Shown here: positions 7,901 through 12,120 of the stretch, piece after piece
Layout of the letters: each line of letters begins with the position of its first letter
How positions within the stretch are numbered: position 1 is the first letter of the stretch
Assembly (NCBI GenBank): GCA_003565035.1
Contig: PXDP01000408.1
Span: 1-12,120, forward strand
Reading direction: 5' to 3'
DNA length: 12,120 nucleotides
Source of the DNA: PVC group bacterium
GTDB taxonomy: Bacteria > Verrucomicrobiota > Kiritimatiellia > SS1-B-03-39 > UBA6053
Made by a program: the position numbers and the translations under genes
The notes under the pieces: generated by a model
The model's database searches: none
What the model saw: only the letters and a program-made list of their open reading frames with translations
What the model was told of the DNA's origin: nothing

Positions 7901-8803
7901 CACCGCAGTGATCAGCACCGTCTGCGCCGCTTCCCAATTGGCGGGCGTGAAGGTGAGCACGGATGGATTCAGATGCAGCCGCGCATTGGCCGTCAGACTG
8001 ACGGTGACCTCCTGGGCCGGCTGCGTGTTCAGCCGCACGGCGGTGGACAGGCTGCCGCCGCCTTCGGTGACCTCGCGCGGGGCCGGAGGCGGGATCACCA
8101 GCACGGCGGGCTGATTGTTGCCGCCAACCACCAGGGTCTGGGTGATGCTGCCGGCCAGCCCGTCGTTGTCGGTCACCGTCAGCGTCACCGGAAAACTGCC
8201 GGTTTGCAGATAGGTGTGGGTGGGGGTGAGGCCTTCCGCGGTGTAAAAATCCCCGAAATCCCAGACGTAGTCCACAATCGTGCCGTCGGAGTCAAAGGAG
8301 GAGGAGGCGTCGAAACCAACCGCAAAGGGCGCGTCGGCACTTTGGGAGGTCACGGTGAAGGCGGCCACCGGGGGACGCTGTACGTCGTCCACGCGGGTGA
8401 TCTCGATAAAGTTGATCGATCCGGTGTTGCGGTGGGACGTCAGGGTCAGCCGCCCGTCCGTCACGTCCACCAGGGTGGAGGTGCGGAGGAAATCGGTTAA
8501 ATCGAGATTGATGTCCACCAAGGTCTGGCCCTCCACGCGGAGCAGGTTCTGGGTGTTGTCGGAGGCGGATCCGACTTTCACGGCGACACTGTAGCGGCCG
8601 TTGGGCACTTCGATTTCCCAGGCGGCCGGTGCGCTGATCCTCTGCATCCCGTACAGGTCATCGAAAAATTCGTCATCGGGGGTCACCGCCATATGGGTGA
8701 CGACCCAGTCGGGTTCCGCAAAAGCGACCCCCGCGAGCCGCCCCAGGGAATCCATTGCGTTGGGAACGGTGTCCAGATCCGCATCCGGGAAACGGGCCAG
8801 CAC
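4955..8803 (-). CDS. Fragment 2: central domain array of the decayed subtilase
   Basis: The longest open stretch, 1,282 codons from ATG 8803. That ATG is inside the prodomain and is not the original start. Order: end of the S8 prodomain (1-63, ending FFDDLYGMQRISAPAAWE), malectin-like (64-139), PKD (144-228; FDSDGTIVDYVWDFGD), Calx-beta-like (233-342; LTFTPANW, AVDNEEVDG), Calx-beta (343-457; TVDGTAVAGEDY, VTILDND), Ig-like (459-555), PA14 (560-720; YFVPPKSGEYTFYVAARN), Calx-beta-like (725-828), PKD (830-921), a LamG/DUF1349-like sheet (930-1110), PKD (1113-1194) and a PKD (from 1196) cut by a frameshift. After residue 1252 the text (SGMTRTPCPPP...) is out-of-frame noise. These are adhesive or carbohydrate-facing domains of secreted proteins. 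It lacks the Asp/His/Ser triad of subtilases. Without an export signal at this start it would be non-functional. Confidence 0.75.
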   Translation of the reverse strand: MLARFPDADLDTVPNAMDSLGRLAGVAFAEPDWVVTHMAVTPDDEFFDDLYGMQRISAPAAWEIEVPNGRYSVAVKVGSASDNTQNLLRVEGQTLVDINLDLTDFLRTSTLVDVTDGRLTLTSHRNTGSINFIEITRVDDVQRPPVAAFTVTSQSADAPFAVGFDASSSFDSDGTIVDYVWDFGDFYTAEGLTPTHTYLQTGSFPVTLTVTDNDGLAGSITQTLVVGGNNQPAVLVIPPPAPREVTEGGGSLSTAVRLNTQPAQEVTVSLTANARLHLNPSVLTFTPANWEAAQTVLITAVDNEEVDGTEAVQVTSSSSSSDPDYQGLGGAPFTVRVFDNDAYGSLQFAAASLNVDEGQGTLVIPVRRVGGQSGVLTAQFTTVDGTAVAGEDYLAVSGTLNWGHNDTEDKLISVVMIDDDLPEAPETFEVRLTNATNVSGDSVLGSPSVLTVTILDNDNTAPAILLQSPADGTTVEAGDVVPLQAQVLSSTATIHEVRFLVDGVVVGTQSGLAAGDVYTFDWVATVGAASWQVAATDSNEAVTVSESRNLTVTLVPNLGSGGYLRELFRGITGSGVNNLIGAAAYPDEPDEFDFIDNGTLEYAENVNNYGTRLRAYFVPPKSGEYTFYVAARNWAQLWLSTDELPANAVDIINTNNDVNPGNWTGHASQTSAPVMLVGGQRYYLEALHKAGTSGTRHIQVGVHLPGGQLERPIPVAFLEPFNGVKVRSSTDLVHVPEGGSASFEFRLSHEPLEPLSVHVSRLSGDEDIQVDPNSELYTFNESNWQLWRTVTLTAAEDDDAIDGEAVIRMTLSNGTWWDITAREIDAQLNHAPTVSISQPSVDSVNLPPNVGLWLIANAKDLDNDPLTVTWEKVSGPGDVVFDEAASTHTGATFSAEGDYVLRVTVSDGEYSASDEVTVRMNPPPVLQADITTTRGGSATVNAESWTIEGAGSGVMGSADSFRFAYVEMSGDFDVRGRLDSFSGNADASVHFMVRESLAPGARLVTAFIQRLSDGSFDGNARQRITTDGGVSGASNMNTFRDNGWVRITRSGNNFRVFQSSNGNSWTERTNYSIAMNSTVLVGVGIDNGNNNSTLSQATWMSMTHPAVLDFAPGVEAGPDRSVEAGEPLTLAGTAGVETTLWRHHSGPGTAWFEDEADANTRVIFEQPGTHVVRLLANGGSAITFDDMSVTVTGEMNSAPSVTLSRPAAGAVNLPEGVGLILEGALHDDGLPQGGSLGVIWSVQEQPAGGQVLSGMTRTPCPPPRASVNPAPIGFVPPSATAN
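5045..5050 (-). other. Frameshift site in an AG tract (2 extra bases)
   Basis: On the minus strand the text runs GGC CAG GTG CTC TCT GGG ATG, and sense is lost after ...PAGGQVL. Removing one CT from CTCTCT gives LWDDPNALPTAARFSEPGTYRLRATVSDGE, a perfect PKD continuation that runs directly into the LamG fragment. The lesion is thus a 2-bp gain (or equivalent) in a three-unit dinucleotide tract. Confidence 0.85.
8610..8620 (-). other. Junction where the S8 catalytic domain is missing
   Basis: The codons read ...ISAPAAWE followed at once by IEVPNGRYSVAVKVG. In subtilases 'APAAWE/D' sits at the start of the catalytic domain, roughly 20-30 residues before the catalytic Asp. Here no D-T/S-G, H-G-T-H or GTSMA motif appears anywhere downstream. 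The text changes to a malectin-like sheet in the same frame, so about 300 residues or more appear to have been removed by an in-frame deletion. Confidence 0.7.
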
Positions 8804-8872
8804 CAGGCCGGGAGCAGAGGTAGTGCGCAGAAGTTCCGCGCCGACTTCAGCCAGCCCGCGCTCGATCTCCGC

Positions 8873-8875
8873 CTA
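8873..8875 (-). other. In-frame amber codon inside the prodomain
   Basis: The frame reads VMVQFDARLS, TAG, AEIERGLAEVGAELLRTTSAPGLVLARF. Coding text is continuous on both sides in the same frame, so TAG has replaced a sense codon; CAG to TAG by one transition is the simplest route. TAG is also used as a normal stop at 3612-3614 and 3605-3607, which argues against recoding. Confidence 0.8.
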
Positions 8876-9018
8876 GGACAGGCGGGCATCAAACTGGACC
8901 ATGACATGATCCGCGACCGAAATCAGCGTGTCGGGCACCGGCGACCAACTGCCGTCGGTGCGGCGCGAAAAGCGTTCTTCGACCCGGAGCAGGGGGTATT
9001 TAAACGCCGGTGTTTCCA

Positions 9019-9405
9019 TCAGCCGCAGGCGTCCGGGCCGACCTTTCTCATCCGGCTCCAGGTCCCGCCGGTCCTGTTCTTCAGCTCCCCCCACAAGTGC
9101 GCCAAAGGTGAAAGCAGCTCATGGGGGGAATTTTGGACGTAACGCGCCTCCGGCAGTGCCGGGTCCGGTTCACGGGTATTTCCCGGGGCGGAAGGGGAAG
9201 GTTCCGAACGTGCAGCGGCGGTCTCCGGAGTGGCTGAGGCCGTTAGGGATTCGCCGCGCTCGGCCGGTGCTTGTTCGGAGGAAGACAGAATATCAGCCCC
9301 ACCTCCGGTGACGGAATCCATGTCTCTTTTTTGGACAGACCAAATAGCCGCCAGGGCGAGCACCGCGATCAAAACCAGGAACCATTTCTTAAATTTATCG
9401 ATCAT
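9019..9405 (-). CDS. Fragment 1: signal peptide and leader of the decayed subtilase
   Basis: Starts at ATG 9405 (MIDKFKKWFLVLIAVLALAAIW): a Lys-rich N-region and a hydrophobic core of about 15 residues, that is, a Sec signal peptide or signal anchor. A Ser/Ala/Pro/Glu-rich linker follows (about 30-85), then YVQNSPHELLSPLAHLWGELKNRTGGTW. After that Trp (9060-9058) true coding continues in another frame as EPDEKGRPGRLRLMETPAFKYPLLRVEERF; the visible frame ends at TGA 9019. I prefer ATG 9405 over ATG 9414 because AGAAGG (9415-9420) touches the latter but sits 9 nt from the former. This piece alone would be a secreted peptide of about 128 residues with no known fold. Confidence 0.65.
   Translation of the reverse strand: MIDKFKKWFLVLIAVLALAAIWSVQKRDMDSVTGGGADILSSSEQAPAERGESLTASATPETAAARSEPSPSAPGNTREPDPALPEARYVQNSPHELLSPLAHLWGELKNRTGGTWSRMRKVGPDACG
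9058..9060 (-). other. One-base frameshift site (G run)
   Basis: The minus strand reads ACC TGG AGC CGG ATG AG. Adding one G (ACC TGG GAG CCG GAT GAG) restores ...GGTWEPDEKGRPGRLRL, which joins the signal-peptide fragment to the prodomain text (KYPLLRVEERF). The lesion is most simply a lost G in a short homopolymer, either mutation or base-calling error. Confidence 0.7.
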
Positions 9406-9414
9406 ATGCAGCAT

Positions 9415-9420
9415 CCTTCT
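9415..9420 (-). promoter_or_regulatory. Ribosome binding site deciding the start at 9405
   Basis: AGAAGG on the minus strand lies 9 nt before ATG 9405 but directly touches ATG 9414, so the inner ATG is the better start. It lies in the 34-bp gap after the upstream paralogue's stop (9440-9442), consistent with translational coupling in one transcript. Confidence 0.65.
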
Positions 9421-9439
9421 TAAAAAAACAGGCCGTTCT

Positions 9440-9897
9440 TTACTCCAAACCGATACGAATACGTAAAAAGATCATGTCCGGATCTGTGGAGGGCGTGTGC
9501 AGGAAAACCAGCCGCCCGTCCTGCAGGGACAGCGTGAACTGTTCCTCCAGGCCCCAGCCGTTTTCGGTGAGTGGGAGCGCCCCGTGCGCGGCCTGGGCAA
9601 AGTAGACCACCCCGCCGGCGCGGTAGGTGTGACCGTCGATAACCCCCTCTCCGAGGGGCGCAAAGCGCAGGCCAATTCCACCATGTCCGTCCCGGACAAT
9701 CTCCGGCAGACCTTCGTTCACCACTGCCGTGGGGTGCAATCCCAGGGCATAGCGCGCGAGATTACTGATGCCTTCACGCTCAAAGAGCGGTTCGCGTTCC
9801 CCTTCGGGCAAGGTCGCCGCCCACTGGGTGTAGGGATCTGACACCTCCCCGGAAACGCTAATCTCCACCTGGGCGAAGACGGTCACCTCTCCGTCGT
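9440..9897 (-). repeat. C-terminal module, copy B
   Basis: Second copy of the module at 3612-4066, in the same orientation and about 5.8 kb away. The perfect 38-bp match lies at 9860-9897 and a 25-bp match at 9475-9499. The protein ends TDPDMIFLRIRIGLE. The two genes share the module, a LamG domain and PKD sheets but differ upstream, as expected of paralogues built by domain shuffling. Confidence 0.85.
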
Positions 9898-12120
9898 GCG
9901 CGGTCAGCCGCAGGGTGTAGGTCCCATTAACTGCAAACGTGACGGAGATTTCCGCCGCTTCCGGGTCTGAAATCACCGCGCCCTCCGGCCCGGCTTCCAC
10001 CGTCCACAACAGCGTGAGGGCGGAGCCGTCCGGCAGACCGTCGTCGCTCACGGTTCCCAGGAACACACCGCTGTTCTGTCCCGGTTCAATGGGATCGCGC
10101 AGCGCCACGGAAACACTGGGGGCCTGATTGACCGGCCGGGCCTGCGGCAATGCCGCGCGCTCGGCGTCGGTGAGGATCCGGTCATAAAGCCGGGTTTCAT
10201 CTATCCGTCCTTTCCAGGCCGTCGAGTCGTTAGACAGACCTCCCACGCGGAAGAGGGTCGAACTGTTGACCCCGCCGGAAGGCGCGGTCAGGCGGGTCAT
10301 GCCAACATGCCGTCCGTTGACGAACAGAACGGGATGATTTTCCAGGCTGCTCTGGTCATAACTCAGAACCACGTGAACCCAGTCGTTGGCGGGCAGGCGG
10401 TACTCACTGACCCAGACGCCGTTGGTGCCGTGTGCGCTCTGGAAGCGCAGACGCCCCTCCCCGTCGGTGAGGAAAAACCGGGCCCGATTGTTGTTATTGC
10501 CCCGGAAACTGAAAATATGGCGTCCGTTGTTTCTGTCCGATGGCGCAACCGTGCTGTTGATCCAGGCGGCAAACGTGAATTGGGGGGGCTGACTCTGCTG
10601 GGCCTCCGCATATTGGGTGTTCGAGGCGGTACTCTGATAGGCGTTACCCTCGACACCGGCGGCAAACGCCACCGAACCGATCAGCGTGAGGTCCAGTCCG
10701 TTCCCGGAACTGTCCGCCGCGGTGGAACCTCCGGTCTCATTGAATTTCCAATACCCCAGCAGCCCGTCCGCCAGGGACATGACCGGGCCGAGGGGCGAAA
10801 TCAGGGTGATCACCGGTGCCCGGTTGACCGACAGGGGAATGGTCTGCGCCGAGGCGGAAAATCCGTTGTCCGCCACCAGCGTCACCGGGAAAAGCGTGAC
10901 GTCCGTATCCGGGGCGGTGCCGGAGAGCGTGCCTGTGCCGTCTCCGTTGTCTGTGAAGCTCAGCCAGCCCGGCATCTCCACCACCTCGAAGGACACGGGA
11001 AATCCCGACGGGTCCGTGGCGGAGATCCCGGCGGTGTAGAGCGCGCCCATATTCACCAGCAACTCCGGGAGGCTCCCGAACACCGGAGCCGGAGGCAGGC
11101 TGACAGGCTCCACCCGAAGCGTCCAGGTCAACTCGGTTTGAAGCACTCCGTCAGAGGCCAGCAGGGTAATCGTCTCCTCTCCGGGGGAGGAGGGCGTTCC
11201 GCTCAGGAGCGCCCGGTGGGTTCCGGCAGGCGAAAGGCTCAGCCAGGCGGGGAGATCCACGGGAGTGATGGAAACGTCATCTCCGTTGGCATCGGTCACC
11301 ACCACGTCGAAAACATAGCTCTCCCCCACCCGGGCCACCGTGAGGGGCTGGGTTACAAATTCCGGAGCCACATTGGCAATGGACAAATCACCGGGATCAA
11401 ACACCACTCCGCCGCCATCCGCCAGGGAAGCGAAATCGGTTTCGATGAAATCGGAGGGCATCGTGGTCCCGCGGGACAATCCCACCACGGGGTTGTTGGC
11501 GTTCGGATGACAGGTCAGCCAGGTGATGGTCAGCACGCCGTCGTCATGAAATTCGATCTGAAAGTTGCTCCGGTCGTTATTCCCTCCGAAACGGGGCACC
11601 TCGGAGAAGGTGACCACGGTGCGGTCATCGGCGGCATTTCGCCCCGCAAAGATTTGCCCCTGACTGGTGGGATTCAAATCCCGGAAATAGCCCGAAACTC
11701 GCTGACGATTAAAGTGATTTTGCAAATTCGGAGTCAATTGAGCGTCCCCGGAACGAAAAGTCACATACCCGTTGCTGCCCACGTAAAAGGTGGTGTGGGT
11801 GGTGCCGTAAAACTGCGCGGGCAACCCGGTGACCGTCCAGAACCCGTCATCAACCGATCCGGTGAGCGTTCCCCCGGTTATCAGATCCGTATGACCCGCG
11901 GTGTCACTCGGAAACGCCGTGACCGTCTCAAGCGTTGCCTGGTAAAAACTGTCCGATCCGTCGGGGGTAAACGTGACCCGGCGGTTCTGCAGATCGAAGG
12001 CCGACTTGGTCTGGCCAGCCGAAAACCACTGTGTGAAATGATCGATCAGGTTGTTGTCCAAAAGATTCAGGGTCGCGGTGCCGGTCCCGATCCCGTAGGC
12101 CGGATCCTCCACAACCGTCA
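9440..12120 (-). CDS. Large secreted multidomain protein, partial at its 5' end
   Basis: Open from the right edge to TAA 9440-9442, at least 892 codons. GTG at 12110-12112 is not a real start: the frame continues upstream (TVVEDPAYG) as the end of a Calx-beta-like repeat. Counting from that GTG: Calx-beta end (1-25); a NIDO-like beta-sandwich (about 26-235; YVGSNGYVTFRSGD, VSGYFRDLNP, FQIEFHDDGVLTITW); two putative Ig/cadherin-like He_PIG sheets (about 249-336 and 342-431; LPAWLSLSP and MPGWLSFTDNGDGTGTLSGTA); LamG (449-655; GYWKFNETGG, FTFAAWINS, WVHVVLSYD, KGRIDETRLYDRILT); PKD (663-756); and the C-terminal module (759-890). The role is probably extracellular binding or, if the missing N-terminus holds an S8 domain like its neighbour's ancestor, proteolysis; that part is unseen. 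It is 34 bp upstream of the decayed paralogue and has no lesions in this window. Confidence 0.88.
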   Translation of the reverse strand, partial: TVVEDPAYGIGTGTATLNLLDNNLIDHFTQWFSAGQTKSAFDLQNRRVTFTPDGSDSFYQATLETVTAFPSDTAGHTDLITGGTLTGSVDDGFWTVTGLPAQFYGTTHTTFYVGSNGYVTFRSGDAQLTPNLQNHFNRQRVSGYFRDLNPTSQGQIFAGRNAADDRTVVTFSEVPRFGGNNDRSNFQIEFHDDGVLTITWLTCHPNANNPVVGLSRGTTMPSDFIETDFASLADGGGVVFDPGDLSIANVAPEFVTQPLTVARVGESYVFDVVVTDANGDDVSITPVDLPAWLSLSPAGTHRALLSGTPSSPGEETITLLASDGVLQTELTWTLRVEPVSLPPAPVFGSLPELLVNMGALYTAGISATDPSGFPVSFEVVEMPGWLSFTDNGDGTGTLSGTAPDTDVTLFPVTLVADNGFSASAQTIPLSVNRAPVITLISPLGPVMSLADGLLGYWKFNETGGSTAADSSGNGLDLTLIGSVAFAAGVEGNAYQSTASNTQYAEAQQSQPPQFTFAAWINSTVAPSDRNNGRHIFSFRGNNNNRARFFLTDGEGRLRFQSAHGTNGVWVSEYRLPANDWVHVVLSYDQSSLENHPVLFVNGRHVGMTRLTAPSGGVNSSTLFRVGGLSNDSTAWKGRIDETRLYDRILTDAERAALPQARPVNQAPSVSVALRDPIEPGQNSGVFLGTVSDDGLPDGSALTLLWTVEAGPEGAVISDPEAAEISVTFAVNGTYTLRLTAHDGEVTVFAQVEISVSGEVSDPYTQWAATLPEGEREPLFEREGISNLARYALGLHPTAVVNEGLPEIVRDGHGGIGLRFAPLGEGVIDGHTYRAGGVVYFAQAAHGALPLTENGWGLEEQFTLSLQDGRLVFLHTPSTDPDMIFLRIRIGLE

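Larger units (their letters stand above)
3612..9405 (-). pseudogene. Decayed giant secreted subtilase-like multidomain protein (whole locus)
   Basis: Three open stretches in two frames read as one ancestral gene of about 1,930 codons, transcribed leftward from ATG 9405 to TAG 3612-3614. Order: signal peptide, low-complexity linker, S8 (subtilase) prodomain, [catalytic domain absent], malectin-like, PKD, two Calx-beta-like, Ig-like, PA14, Calx-beta-like, PKD, LamG-like, PKD, PKD, LamG, PKD and a C-terminal module. Four lesions are seen: a missing base near 9058, an amber codon at 8873-8875, loss of the peptidase domain at about 8615, and two extra bases in the AG tract 5045-5050. Protein text is continuous across each small lesion when the frame is corrected, which supports a single gene. 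Two indels could be assembly errors, but the amber codon and domain loss are not typical of these. It lies 34 bp downstream of a paralogue and is probably co-transcribed with it. No peptidase activity is expected. Confidence 0.75.

Noticed and set aside
6314..8500. 728-codon plus-strand open frame
   Set aside because: Antisense to the PA14/Calx-beta array, which has unmistakable domain motifs; the His/Gly/Arg-rich translation is typical of a shadow frame.
9421..9440. Rho-independent terminator between the two giant genes (T7 run on the minus strand)
   Set aside because: No GC-rich inverted repeat precedes the T run, and the next gene's ribosome binding site follows at once.
12110..12112. GTG as the start of the right-hand gene
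   Set aside because: The frame continues to the window edge with Calx-beta-like text (TVVEDPAYG) before it, and no signal peptide follows.

Overview
The window is GC-rich DNA (AT-rich only in short intergenic pieces). It looks like a piece of a bacterial chromosome, most plausibly from Verrucomicrobiota (Opitutae-like) or a close PVC relative. That placement rests on the very large secreted mosaic proteins (subtilase prodomain, PKD, Calx-beta, PA14, LamG) ending in an 'NLARYAL...FLRLRI' tail, a style I associate with that group. It is inference, not proof.

Left part (1-3019), ordinary genes: the last codons of an upstream gene; a membrane O-antigen ligase/polymerase family protein (+); a tRNA uridine-34 hydroxylase TrhO (-) that converges on the ligase gene with a 116-bp tail-to-tail overlap; and a TatD-family metal-dependent hydrolase (+) divergent from trhO across a 72-bp intergenic region. 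These look intact but do not share a pathway.

Middle (3020-3607): a 5'-truncated fragment of a beta-propeller glycosidase-like gene (+). Its open frame begins directly behind the TatD stop codon, with no start of its own and no N-terminal part.

Right part (3612-12120), minus strand: two adjacent paralogous giant secreted proteins, probably one transcription unit (34 bp apart). The upstream one (9440 to the right edge, 5' end outside the window) is open throughout. The downstream one (9405 to 3612) reads as one decayed gene of about 1,930 codons. It has a signal peptide and a recognisable subtilase prodomain ending in 'MQRISAPAAWE', where the S8 catalytic domain should begin, but the text goes straight into a malectin-like domain. 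It also carries a 1-nt frameshift, an in-frame amber codon and a 2-nt frameshift. Both proteins end in the same C-terminal module (about 90 of 131 aligned residues identical by eye), with a perfect 38-bp DNA repeat just before it.

The theme of the window is gene decay and domain shuffling at the border between housekeeping genes and a cluster of surface or secreted multidomain proteins. I saw no tRNA, rRNA, CRISPR array, transposase or convincing rho-independent terminator. I did not find a clearly new biological system. The best leads are the catalytic-domain-less subtilase relic and the shared C-terminal module.
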